Shown here piece by piece: positions 1 to 10,990 of a stretch of 64,000 nt of DNA. The notes beneath the pieces were generated by a model that saw only the letters and a list, made by a program, of their open reading frames with translations, did no database searches and was not told where the DNA came from. A program made the translations under genes and the position numbers. The stretch's first letter is position 1. The number at the start of each line of letters is the position of its first letter. The DNA is from Diphasiastrum complanatum (taxonomy: Eukaryota; Streptophyta; Lycopodiopsida; Lycopodiales; Lycopodiaceae): the NCBI GenBank assembly GCA_029204225.1, contig CM055092.1, forward strand, positions 99,325,460-99,389,459. Reading direction: 5' to 3'.

Positions 1-1209
1 TGCAGAAATCTACCGTAAAGTGGTCCTCTTTCAAGTTCAGTTGACCAAGTGTTGACCGACCAAAACTTTTGACTGGCCATAACTTCTTTCTGGAAACTGG
101 GTCATGTTGGGTGTCATTGAAAAGCTCTCGGTGATCATAATGGCACCATAATCGTCGTTCAAAAGTTACACTATTTTTTTGTTGAGTTGCATACTATACT
201 ACAAATAAAATGGCTTATTTACGGGCTGTCCTTGACGCAAAATTATAGTTCTTTAAAAAAAAAAAAACAAATCAATTTGAAAGAGCTATGTTGAGAAAAA
301 AAATAAAGAGTATCCTTTTGAAAGGCCTCTTTTGTGTTCAGATTTTCTCTAATGATGGGGACGATTCAGCTGCAACCTTGTTGGTATCCAATCTTATAAT
401 CGGCATTCGTGTATTTTTACTCAAAATCTCTTTGCTATAAAAACACGAATGCAATCATTTAGATACGAAACATGATTAGTAATGAAAAACATATCTAAAA
501 TAATTATAATAAAATCAAACTAAAAAAGAAAAACTTACAAATTGGGCTTGTAAATTGGATTTCCCACCCGAGCCAAGGTGAGATTGGCCCAAGAGATTGA
601 TCTCGTTGTTGTTTGAAGCAATCAATATTGGGATGCTTGGACTCATGTATCATCTTTGCCCAATCTTTCTTTGAAGCCCACGCCGGCCTTTTTTTGCCAT
701 TTTAACATATCTTCGTAAGGATTGATGCTTATGACGAATATGGATACACATATTTGTCAATGCCCACACCTCCCCAGATCTATTTGATTGAAGAAACTCA
801 CTATTCAAAATTGCAAGTATCTTATTCTTGTCATCTTGGTCTTGTTGCTCTCAAGGAGTGAATAAGTTGTGGCCAAAATATTTGAGTGCAAGGTCATGCA
901 TACTATTGATGACGACATTTCCCTTGGTATCTTTGATGATGGAACCATCATCTTCTAAATTATAAAACAAATTGTATGATTCCTCCAATGGGATATCCAT
1001 CGTAAGATTACCTCTATTGAAATCGGGCTCTTCTTCGAAAAGACAAAGATATTTCAATTTCTATGTTGACAGCACAGAAGTCAAGCTAGAAGGTGATGTA
1101 GGCATTATTACCAAAGCAATATGCAGCCATGATTGAATTTTGGCTCTAGGTTGAATTTTGACTCAGGGTCGAATTTGAATCGTTCATCTTTCCAACCAAA
1201 GTAGAAACT
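1..1209. other. AT-rich stretch without a recognised gene
   Basis: No recognisable domain is seen. The only sizeable open frame is 68 codons on the minus strand (851-1057), rich in Asp, Glu and Asn. I do not recognise it, and nothing around it (splice sites, repeats, neighbouring exons) supports it as a gene. The right end (about 1130-1209) leads into the copia fragment that follows. Confidence 0.4.
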
Positions 1210-1582
1210 ATTCTACAAATACTATAAGGACCTGGACATTAAATCAAGGGCTGCAAAACTTTGAAATATAAAAATGAGAAGAAGAAGTAGTACCAACAAC
1301 AAGCCCATATGACCAAGGTCGGAGAACAACATAATATCTATTCCTGATATTTCGATTCTGGAGCAACACAACATATGACTCACCACCAAGACTGGTTCAA
1401 ATATTATAAATCTTTCACCCACTCTTGAGTTGTGCAACTAGGAGACAACTCATCACATTCGATCCATGATGAAGGAACAATAAGGGTCGAATTTTAGAAG
1501 GGTGATGTCAAGTTGCTATCCAAATTTCTACACGTACTAAATCTAACCAAGAACCTGCTCTCAGTTAGCAAAATTGTAAAAA
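1210..1582 (+). pseudogene. Ty1/copia gag-protease fragment
   Basis: This is a decayed piece of copia polyprotein. Around 1351 it reads FDSGATQHMT, the DSG active-site motif of the copia aspartic protease, followed by QDWF and by a match to the N-L-T-K-N-L-L-S-V-S segment that ends this domain. A Lys- and Gln-rich stretch upstream corresponds to the end of gag behind the zinc knuckle. In-frame stops interrupt it (before the DSG region and after KSFTHS). The same family occurs antisense at 10,494-10,706 and 63,487-63,668. Integrase and RT are absent because a small LTR element sits exactly at its right end and CACTA sequence follows. Confidence 0.8.
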
Positions 1583-1616
1583 TGTTTTATTCTTGGTGTG
1601 TGTGGTTGGCGGGCTA

Positions 1617-1674
1617 GGGATTGAACCTAGGACTTCCCCCATTCCAGTGGGGTGCTCTACCACTAACCTACCCA
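1617..1674 (-). other. tRNA-like sequence inside the TRIM LTR
   Basis: The minus strand shows an A-box-like TAGTGGTAGAGC, then a CCCC...GGGG stem with a CTGGAAT loop, then a B-box-like GGTTCAATCCC at tRNA-like spacing. No acceptor stem closes the structure, so this is not called a tRNA gene. It is more likely a tRNA-derived, pol III promoter-like segment carried in the LTR. Confidence 0.55.
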
Positions 1675-1790
1675 TCCATTTGTGTTCCAAGAGTGTTGTG
1701 CAAGGGCTATAGCCTTGACACTTTCTAACACTCCCCCTCTAGGCATAGCCCTTTATAGCTACTGCCCACCTTAATCACACCCACAACCAT

Positions 1791-1803
1791 GGCTCTGATA
1801 CCA
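1791..1803 (-). promoter_or_regulatory. Primer-binding site, initiator Met tRNA
   Basis: The minus strand reads TGGTATCAGAGCC directly after an LTR end in CA. This is the usual plant copia/TRIM minus-strand primer site. Confidence 0.75.
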
Positions 1804-1989
1804 TGTGAAAGTTTACACTTGGTGTGCATGGTCGGGCTTACAAGTTGTAATATGGATTGCATTTGATTTCTTTAAGTTTTACAACTTCCATATATCACAC
1901 GTGTCTCATTTGTGGACCGAATATTGATGCTCGACACTCACATTATCTAAGCAAAGTTGTATATGAAAATCATCGCAAATACTTGCATG

Positions 1990-4160
1990 AGATCATTCGT
2001 TTCGAAATACACAAAGAAAGGGATTAGGAGGAAAGACGGAAACAAGGATGCCTCCAAAGAGAATGTCCATGGCAGATTGGCACAAGCTCTAGATCGAATC
2101 TGAGACCAAGCCAATCAATGGTATGAAAAGACTATCTATCCTTCATTGTCTACCATATTGGAATAAACTTTTGATCAATCACTTGCTTGATCATATGGAT
2201 ATATTCAAAAATGTGAGTGAATCATTATGGAAACACTTGGTGGGCAAAAAAGATAGTATTAATGCAAGACAAGACCTACAAGAATCAAAGACAAAAGAAG
2301 AGTATTGGTGAAAGTTGGGTATAGATGAAAATACTCATATCATTCAAAGAGCCCCTTGGATTCTTACCAAGGAAGAGTACAAGTATGTACGCATTTGCGA
2401 GATGAGAACGCCAATTGGTTTTGCTCATTCACTATGAACATCATTCACAACAAAAGAAAAACTTCATGGTCTTAGATCTCTTGATTGCTTGAAGATGCAT
2501 GTGTAAATCTTTCCAATGTGTGTTCGTGGTTGTGTAATTGATCAACTCACAATACCATTTACAAATAAGCATCCATTGTCAAGTACTTACATTTCTTTCA
2601 TTTACGTTTTATGCTATTGCATATTTATTTTACATGCAAGTTTGATAAAGTCATAAGATGATGATCATATACTACAAATATGATGTAGATGGATGTGTGA
2701 CAAGAAGATTTGTGAGATCGATGTGGAAAAAAAACATGAAGATATAGTGGAGGCTATATGTATGCTTGAGAGATATTTTCCAACCTCCATCTTGGACATA
2801 CAAGTGCATTTGGTTGTGCACTTGGTCCAAGAAATTGATATTGTTGGTCCTATGTGCACTCAAGGTACAAAATATATGATTTTGAGTTTTGTGACCTCAA
2901 TGTATTTAGCATCATTTTTTTACTATGTCATTGACCACTGCTCTCATCATTGCAATAAATGTTTATAACTAGATGTTTTTTTTGGAGAGATTCATGAAAG
3001 TTTTGAAAGATTTTGTGCGTCAAAAGACAAGACCAGAGGGAAGCATGGTCGATGGGTGGTTAGTGCAAGAATCTCTTATCTATGTCACTAAAATTTTGCT
3101 TCAAATACATCCATCTACTCCATGGCTATGGAATGATGAGAAAAACAATGAGATAAAAGGCAAAAAAACCCCAAGGTATAGGTTCTCTTGAGAAAAGGAC
3201 CCTTTTCTAAGAGAAAATTTTTCTTCTTTCATGCTCTATAATTCTAAAGTGATGGATAAGTGGTTGGAATTATACGAAGGGACAAGTCATATCTGGCACG
3301 GAATGGGAATTCGCAAGAGGATGTGGTTGGAAGATTTGTTTATTGTTTTTTTTTTAGTAAAAATACAATGTGCATGTATAAAAATTGATTATTGTCCTAA
3401 TTACAGTTAATATGTGGCAGTATCGAAAGTATAGTGCAATGTAGGCATATGGTCGTCGTCATCGCGTTGAACGAGTTGACATGAAACGAGAAACTTATGA
3501 TTGTGTTGTGATGGCATCTTTCAATCAAGAAAGTCCAAGTAGTGCACGAGACCAACGTCCAATCTCTGGAGAGCTTGAGTATGTAGGAATTATTCAAGAT
3601 ATATATGAAGTGTGTTTCAGTGAAAATGGTAAATAGTTTTTGTTTGATGTGAAATGGTTCAAAATCAATTATCAAGGGTCAAATGCAACCGTGAAAAGAG
3701 ACCGTAGTGGATTTTTTGCTATTGATTCAACCAAGACATTAAGCATGGATTTTTTAAACACGTTGGTGTTGTCTTGTCATTGTACACTATTTCATTGCAA
3801 TTCCATGACATTGTTCGAACAAACATTTTAACTTAACATTGTTAAATGTGCAGGTATTTTTCAACCAGATCGACTAAACAACAAGTGGTGATATGTTGTT
3901 CAAGTTAGCCACACGCAAGACATGTATTTGAAAATGCATACATTGAGAATGAAATGGATGACTTGAATATTGACAACACAAACATGGACGTTGTTGAGGA
4001 TATAAAGCTATCTCCAAGGCTTTTAAATATTATAGAAAATACTATAAATGAATCGAATGGTTCTGACACAATCGACAATATTGAGAGAGTCCGATTACTA
4101 TAGTACTGATGATGAAATTCATCTAAGCAGAGATGAGTTGCAAGATGTACCAGCTGATAA
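1990..4160 (+). pseudogene. CACTA (En/Spm) transposase, C-terminal two thirds, decayed
   Basis: Three blocks in order match plant CACTA transposase (TNP2-like) proteins. At 2,095-2,560 is the end of the Transposase_21 core: GMKRLSILHCLPYWNKLLIN, then H-x-L-D-x-M-x-I-F-K-N, and further on L-T-K-E-E-Y-K-Y-V. At 2,693-3,190 is a DUF4218-like region with RYFPTSILDIQVHLVVHL and later RPEGSMVDGWLVQES. At 3,580-3,900 is a DUF4216-like region with I-I-Q-D-I-Y-E and V-K-W-F-K-I-N. Stops and frame changes lie between and within the blocks, some perhaps old introns. The N-terminal domain is missing here, but a comparable piece lies at 29,590-30,200. No CACTA terminal repeats were found. Confidence 0.75.
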
Positions 4161-4174
4161 ATTTGAATCTTGGT

Positions 4175-4384
<210 letters not shown>

Positions 4385-5324
4385 TTATGATAAAATAATA
4401 GTATGCATTCTTGTATTTTTCAAGTTCATCTTGAGTTCTATCTGACAATCACTTATGATTCATTTTAAATCAAATGCTTTCGCCGCAATCTATATCTTAT
4501 TAAAGATCTAGCTAAAATTGATTGACCAAATAAAACAATTAGTGAACATACGTTGATCATTTATATACGCTTCAAAACTAATTATCTTTTGAAACATCCT
4601 TACTATACTGAAAATCTATATATTAAAGCAATATCTTCATATCTTCACTTTGGTTGAAATAATTTTTCTTTTCAAAAAAAAAAAAAATTGTAGATATATA
4701 CTTGTTGGTTTCAACTTTTGTTTGCTCAATCCACAATGTTGACATTGCAATTCATCACAATCAAGTATGCACAATCATGCGAATTATATATTCACATAGT
4801 CATGCACAATCATGCAAATTATATATTCACATAGTCATCATATATTCACATTATAATATGAGAGATAATAATGAACTTTTTCATAGTGTTCGATTATTCA
4901 TTCATCTTTGCTACCACACAAATGTATATAACATTGCTTTTTTTTCATCAACAAATTTTTGGAACATAACGATTTCGTCAGAGCATAATAATTTGACATC
5001 ATAATCATCTAATTTTTAGTTCAAAATCATGATTATATAATAATCATTTTATTATTAGTCAACACTTATTCAAAATCTCAAAAGAAGTCTTATTCAAATT
5101 AATCCAACTTTAGAATTCTCTGGAAATTTGCCACGCGTGACAAATCTCCATAATTACACTTCTAGTGAAAGTTGGTTAAATAACAGTCATGCATGGCACT
5201 TCCATGCATGGCTCAACCATGACAATCACTTTGGCACTCATTTTTTAAAACTCTATTTCAAAAACATCTCTAGTCGAGTTTTCTCACATGGATTTTCTCT
5301 CTACCTGAGAGAAGGGCAGTTGTA
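4385..5324. other. AT-rich DNA without a gene; 35-bp direct duplication
   Basis: No coding similarity is recognised. A 35-bp segment is repeated head to tail at 4767-4801 and 4802-4836 with one mismatch. Sequence similar to block C (55.3 kb onward) begins at about 5325. Confidence 0.5.
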
Positions 5325-5560
5325 CAAGTAGCTAAATCATGATAAGTCTTTGCAACTATGTCATGAAGTGTTGCACAAATTGTGTGAAACAAGATTGATG
5401 CCATTAATGTATTAGCAGTTGAGAAAGCCCGTCGTAAGGAAATTGAAGTTTACTGATGAAGGCCCGTATAGAGTGAAGGAAATTCTGAACTATGGAGCAG
5501 TGATTCTTGACCACTTGGACGGAAAACGGTTTGATACTTTTGTGAATGGCAGCTGATTAT
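5325..5560 (+). pseudogene. Ty3/gypsy integrase C-terminal tail (block L)
   Basis: This is the same sequence as about 55,330-55,560, the end of the gypsy pol gene. Readable segments include L-C-E-T-R-L-M and, in a shifted frame, TDEGPYRVKEILNYGAVILD followed by F-D-T-F-V-N-G, the usual C-terminal motif of plant gypsy integrases. A stop (Y-stop-Q) and a frame shift break it. The upstream integrase core is absent, so the block L duplication started inside the integrase. Confidence 0.75.
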
Positions 5561-6240
5561 GCAAGTTATGGTAGCATGCTCCGCTAGTTCAACAAGCATG
5601 ATGCAAATGATCTCATGCCAACACATAGGGTCATGTCACACACCAAATCTCTACTTGACAATGTTGGATTTTAGTGGATTCAGAGATGATCGACTGGTGT
5701 CGGATTAGTTGATATCTAGACAGATTATCTAATACGAAGTCAAAATTAGTGAAAATGGTGGTGAGCAGTGGAAATGGAGCAGTGGAAGTGGTGAGCAGCG
5801 GAAGTTGAGCAGGTGGTGCGTGGATCCGAAGTGCGTCAGTTATCAACTATGAGCAAGTTCAAGATGGATCAAATAACTACAATGCACAATAGAAAAAAAT
5901 AGTAGCGTAGACACAAAAACTGCACTCTGATAATAATCGACACTTAGTACAAGAGCTTGAAGCTAGTGCAAATCAGTGGGCTCTAATCAGTCTTTAGGTG
6001 AGTTCGTTGATGGCTAACTAATTGATTCAAAAACTTAACTTGACTGGTTACAACAAATTGCCTACAAGATAATAACCTGATCAGAGAGCTGACTCCAGTA
6101 GATCTTTCTTGATGATTGGAAGTCAGATGATCAGTACATTAAAAGCTACCATTAATCTACTTGATTAACTACATTTGTCCTATAGTAGAGAGCCGTCGTT
6201 TTTGCCAAAGAGTTATGTATAGAAGTAGGCGGACTGTCAA
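5561..6240. other. Gypsy 3' untranslated sequence, duplicated at 55.6-56.2 kb
   Basis: No open frame of note is present. The stretch matches 55,561-56,220 almost base for base, including a run of GTGGAAATGGAGCAGTGG-like short repeats near 5,760-5,815. It is read as non-coding sequence downstream of gypsy pol, carried along in the block L / block C duplication. Confidence 0.55.
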
Positions 6241-7480
6241 CGTCGCGACGTGGGTTGGATTTTTTAGTTGACAGTACAAAAGGTCGGAGTATTATAAAGA
6301 GTCTGATTTATACAAAGTGTCAAAAAATATATAAAGGGTCAAAAAATATACAAAGGCTCGTATTTTTTCAGGGTGAGAAATATTAGAACCGATATGTACC
6401 AAACAGGTCAACGACTCTTGGAAAAATTAGGCTTGATCTAGGGTCAAAAACATTAGAACCGATCCAACCCGACCAGGGGTTGAAAAATCTCTCTTTGACA
6501 AGAATGACATTGGGTCAAAAATAGTCTTGGGTTGAAAAAATTTGATACTGAATTTTTTTTATCTTCAAGTAAAAATCAAGCCCCCTCTATTTTTGTAGTT
6601 TTTCAAGAATAAGTATAAATAGGTTTTTCAGGATGTTCATTACCTAATGGAATTGGACTTGAGCATAGAATTCCAACTCTCCTCCTTGATGTGGATCTTG
6701 AAAATTTTTGATCTTCAGATTTAATAAATTGTTAAATCTGAGTTGGTACTCCATGGCGAAGTAATCTGTTGCCATAAACTCTGTCCTATAGTAAACCAAA
6801 GAAATTATCCTTGTGATTTGGTTGTCATAGTAGATAAATGTCAGATGTGACTGAATAAAATTGGTATCGATAGGTAGGTTCCTTAGTCAAGTCACCTCCT
6901 TGGTAGCATTTGTGCAAGCTATGAAATCTGACTCTGTGGAGGATAATGTTAGTGAGGTCTAGCTGTTACATGAGATTGGACCTTGATTGAACTTAAATCC
7001 ATAAGTTGATATTCTAGTGTCGATACTTTCTATTCAATCTACATATGTGTAGCCTTTGAGAATGTTGGCTGATGGGCCGGATTTTTGTTGACTGATCGAA
7101 ATCAGTCTATTGGGCCGGATTCAAAAAATGTACTCCAGTGCTGACATGCATTTCAGATCCTTCATTGAGTTAAAATTGTTACTGAGTAATAAAACTCATC
7201 TACATAATGAGCAGTGATAATAGAAAGATGTGATATAGACTTAAAGTAGATATTCGAGTCTACCGAGTTAAGATGGAAAACATTCTCATTTTGAAGTGCA
7301 AGTTTGGTGTCATATTTTGTTTTGCACTAGTCAGCATCAATAGTTGACTTTGCCTCTTAAATAGTGTTGAGTTCCTGCATAAAGTAGCAGGCCGGATCAT
7401 CCACGAATCGTGATGGAGGCTATCTGGATCGATTCGATCTTCTTGTTGACAGATCCTCTACTCCAGAGGATCTGTTGGTT
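6241..7480 (-). pseudogene. Ty1/copia RT-RNase H tail with 3' LTR start (block L)
   Basis: On the minus strand, from 7,480 downward, is a degenerate RT segment (S-V-D-S-N-I-Y-F-K-S, and H-Y-V-D-E-F in the place of the YVDD catalytic box). A deletion follows, then RNase H: I-L-K-G-Y-T-Y-V-D, S-I-D-T-R-I-S-T and LTLSSTESDFIACTNATKEV. Behind the coding end is a purine tract (about 6,677-6,687 on the minus strand) and then LTR-like DNA rich in short GACCCTTTGTATATTTT-type repeats (6,250-6,600). Stops are frequent. The RT-to-RNase H deletion is shared with the copy at 56.2-57.5 kb, so both come from one defective parent. Confidence 0.75.
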
Positions 7481-8946
7481 ATTTTTTTGCTTTTTCTTCA
7501 AATTGTTTCTTGCCTGTTACCAGGCTCGTTTGGACATTACTTGTTTGTTTTCTTATGTCGGATGCAAACAAAATGCGGTGTCGCTTGGGGGACAAGGTAG
7601 TTCGGTCGAAATGGAAATCAGGGATGTCGCTTGAAAGTTTTGTGATCTGGCCTAGATTTGGTCCGGTTGAGATGGTGTGGGACCCCTTCGGTCGAGATTT
7701 GATAGAATCTTTTTGGTTGAGATTTGATACAGTCTCTTCAGTTGAGATTTGAACAATGGGCTCTGGTTAAGAGGTTGACAGTGGCCGTCGGTTGAGATTT
7801 AACATTGGCCGTTGGTTGAGATTTAACACTGGCCGTCAGTTGAGATTTGACACTTGTCGTCGGTTGAGATTTGACCCTGGCCGTCGGTTGAGATTTAACT
7901 CTGGCTGTCGGTTGAGATTTAACACAGGCCATCAGTTGAGATTTGAAGGGAATGGAGCATGAAGGACGGCTGAAGTAGTGTGGGGTTTAGGGGTTGAGCA
8001 TGGAGGTCTATCTGGGAGGAATACGGGGTAACAGTTGAATGTGGTCGGTTGGGATGGAATGTAGTCGCAACGCTTGTATGGGGTCGGTTGGAATAGAATG
8101 CGGTTGCAATGGGTGTATGTGGTCAGTTGGGATGGAATGCGGTCGCAACGGGTGAATGCGGATGGTTGCGATGGAATGCGATCGCGACAGATGGAGGTGG
8201 AAGGTGATCCGTTTGTGATGGAATGTGGTCTGATGTGATTCAATGACGGATGGAGGTGGAAGGTGATCCGTTTGTGAGGGAATGCAGCTATTGCGGTTCA
8301 ATGGCAGATGGAGGTGGAAGGTGGTCTGGTTGCGATGGTGAGGAACCCCATCAGTTGAGACGTGATAGAATCTCTTTGGTTGAGATTTGAACGAGCGCTC
8401 CAGTTGAGAATTGAGCAATGGGCTCTGGTTGAGATTTAACAGAGTGCATTGGTTGAGATTTGACAGAGTGTGTCAGTTGAGATTTAATAGATCACTCCGG
8501 TTGAGATTTGATACAGGTGCTTCGGGTGAGATTTCACTGAGGGGCTCTAGTTGAGAATGGAAGCGTGAGGGGACGGGAGGAGCGTGAGCTTGTGTTGAAG
8601 AAAATCTAGCTCTATTAGTGCGTTTGCTAACAATGAGACAGCCAATAGATTTGTGAGTGTATCAGTCAGTGGATATGGGCAATGATGTAGCTATATATGT
8701 GGCTCTGTCTAGTTTGTAGAAACTCAAATGTGGCGAGAGATTGGGAGTTTGTTTACATGGATCTGAGCGTGGACAATGTTGCAGTTCTTTGGGATGTAGA
8801 ATGCATTGGAGTTCAAGTGGCAACGTTGTCAAATGTTGACAGATCCCCTACTCCAGAGGATCTGTTGGTTATTTCTTTGCTTTTTCTTCAGAACTATTTA
8901 TTGTCTGTTACCAGGCTCGTTTGGGCGTTACTTGGCTATTTTCTTA
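7444..8946. repeat. 113-bp direct repeats flanking a minisatellite insertion
   Basis: The segment at 7444-7556 (GTTGACAGATCCTCTACTCC onward) recurs at 8834-8946 with a few differences. The paralogous locus at 57.45-57.56 kb has it once and continuous. About 1.28 kb of other DNA, mostly G-rich minisatellite, is therefore enclosed by a direct duplication of host sequence that is far longer than any transposon target-site duplication. Confidence 0.8.
7640..8570. repeat. G-rich minisatellite, GGTTGAGATTTGA core
   Basis: Imperfect units of roughly 25-33 bp repeat the core GGTTGAGATTTGACA with linkers such as CTGGCCGTC (7,690-7,945 and 8,340-8,560). Between them (8,030-8,340) is a related G-rich repeat built on GGTTGGGATGGAATGCGGTCG. 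The antisense open frames here (Val-Lys-Ser-Gln-Pro-Thr repeats) are simple translations of the repeat. The GGTYGAGATTTG core is shared with the arrays at 18.3, 23.1 and 46.8 kb. Confidence 0.85.
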
Positions 8947-9435
8947 TTTGTTACAATGCTCAAGCCAGACAGCAACTGACTGAATATCTTTGTAGTATAA
9001 TGTCCTGCCTGTCAGAGTACAACTCAAGGTCGTTCTCTCTTGAAAACCCTCACATTCAAACAGAGATGCAAGCCATGAGCATTCATTTACAGATCAACAT
9101 GTAGCCCAAATCAACATTCAATTGATTCTACAGCTACCTACTCTAAAAATGAACTGAATCAGATCCTACACTTTACTAAAACTGAGCTACACTTGCACTA
9201 ATCCACAAAGCTAAAACAAGAACTAATCTACAGCAATTTAGAAGTCCAAGACAAGAAACCAACCAGTGTTTTGATTCTTGGACATCCCAAGAACATCAAA
9301 AACTAGAATGTTGAAGGATATGCAAGATTTATATCACATTTCTAGCCTATTTAGTTTACTTGAATGCTGGTTCCTACATTAATCCACAAACAAGAAAAAA
9401 AACTAATCCACTCTAGGAAAGCAACAAATCTAAAT
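8947..9435. other. Right part of block L, duplicated at 57.56-58.03 kb
   Basis: This segment continues the homology with 57,560-58,027 after the minisatellite interruption and ends at GAAATCTAA-like sequence (9,435 / 58,027). By position it lies where the copia RT would be, but no RT motif can be read. The 9,436-9,568 stretch beyond it is unique and empty. Confidence 0.5.
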
Positions 9436-9568
9436 GCTTTTGTTGCATGTGAATGATTTTGTGAATGAATTTTTTTATTCATTATTTCAAGTTTAATTTT
9501 ATTTCATTTAAGTTTTTTCAAGACTTGTTTTATGTAAAAGTAAAGTTAGTAAGTTCAAGATCCTAAAG

Positions 9569-10990
9569 TTAGTAAGTAACCCTCCCTTGAAATTCACAAG
9601 TAGTGATATGACTGAAAGCGAAACATCCAAACACTCTGATATGGTTGAGTAATGGCTTCAATCTTGTCCACACCTGATAAAGTGTCTTGCCATTCAAGGC
9701 CTCTGAAATGGATCGATTTTGAAGGTAGGCTGTTGTAGTAACAGCTTCTGCCCAGAACTTCTTTGGAAGAGATGCATAGGCCAGCATGCTCCTTGCACTT
9801 TCAATGAGTGACTGAGTCTTCCATTTAGCTGCACCATTTAACTGAGGTGAGCTTGTTGTAAAATGTTGTTGTATTCCAGTTGCCTTGTAGAAGTCTTCGA
9901 GTTTGTTGGAGATAAATACTCCCTCTACATCTGAGTGTAAAAGCTTTGATTCTTCTCTGGGTCGATTTTCTGATGATGCTTTGAACTGCATGAAGAACTT
10001 GAGAGTATTGGATTTGTTCTTCAAGAAATATGTTATAGTCCTTTGAGAGAAGTCATCAATAATAGTCAACAAATAGACAGCTCCTTTTGTGGAACTAGTC
10101 TACATAGGACCACAAATGGCCATGTGTACAAGATCTAGCAAACTTTTAGAAATACATTCTGGATCTGAAATGATTGAACTTCTAACATGCTTGCTAGAAA
10201 TACAGCTTTTACATGGAGTATCGGATTTGCTAATGAAGGGTAAATTTTGTACTAAGTTTTGTTCTAACATTTGTTGATTACAACTAGAATTTAAATGGCC
10301 TAATCTATGACATATCATTTGAATCAGAAGTAGTAGTAAAAAGAGCTTGACTACTTGTAGAATAGGAGTGACTGAGTTTGTGCAAATTGCCACATCTTCT
10401 ACTAAAAGCAAAAAATTTCCTATATTCATCAAGAATAGTGCAGCCATGTCTATCGAATTCGACCCTCTGACCTGAATCTGTAATTTTGCTAACTTAGAGC
10501 AAGTTTTTGGTCAGATTTGGAATGTGAAGAACATTTGACAAAAACATTACATCACCTTTCTGGAATTTGATTATGACTGTTCCTTCACCCGCAATGGAAT
10601 CAGTTGAGTTGTCTCCAAGTTGCACAACTCTAGACTGGGTGTATGACTTGTAGTCATGGAACCAGTCTTGATCGTGAGTCATGTGTTGTGTTGCACCTGA
10701 GTCCAAATACTAGGAATCGATATCATGTTGTTCTTCGACTATGGTAAAAAATGTAGCTTCATCTTTCTCTTCATGCTAGATCGAGTAACTGGTTGAGGCA
10801 GCATTTGCTTGTTGTTGGGACTGCATCTTCTTTTCATTGTTGTACTTGAGTATTCTGCAATTCTTGATGAGATGGCCAATCCCTTTAAAATATTTGTAGA
10901 ATAGGTTCTGCTTTGGCTATAATAATGAAGAAGAATCCATGTTTCACTCGAGCCAGTATTTGACCCTGAGTTAAAATTCTACCTAGACTA
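9569..10990 (-). pseudogene. Ty1/copia gag end, protease, pre-integrase and integrase
   Basis: Minus-strand order: zinc-knuckle remnant with C-R-I-L-K-Y (about 10,870), protease MDSGATQHMT (10,706 down to 10,494), GAG-pre-integrase R-L-G-H-L-N with a later C-K-S-C-I-S-S-K (10,100-10,330), and integrase (10,072 down to 9,569). The integrase keeps the first two Asp residues (I-I-D-D-F-S and L-H-S-D-V-E-G-V-F). The third catalytic residue is lost: the usual N-G-V-A-E-R-K reads N-G-A-A-K-W-K. RT is not found next to it. The RNase H tail at 6.7-7.1 kb on the same strand may belong to the same element. Frame breaks separate protease, pre-integrase and integrase. Confidence 0.85.

Larger units (their letters stand above)
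1583..1839 (-). mobile_element. Miniature LTR retroelement (TRIM-like)
   Basis: On the minus strand the order is: remnant of a 5' LTR ending in CA (1804 to about 1839), a perfect initiator-Met primer site TGGTATCAGAGCC (1791-1803), about 50 bp of internal sequence, a purine tract AGAGGGGGAG (1731-1740), and a 3' LTR beginning TGTTAG and ending CA (1583-1730, 148 bp). About 30 bp of the two LTRs still align (the CACACCAAG region next to the CA ends); beyond that the 5' LTR is cut off. There is no coding capacity, as expected for a TRIM. It interrupts the copia protease fragment at 1582. Confidence 0.6.

Noticed and set aside
1617..1674. A tRNA gene
   Set aside because: A/B-box-like parts exist, but no closing acceptor stem or clean D and T arms; it lies within an LTR.
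7738..8418. Antisense proline/serine-rich frames
   Set aside because: Their periodic composition follows the minisatellite unit; they have no independent coding signal.
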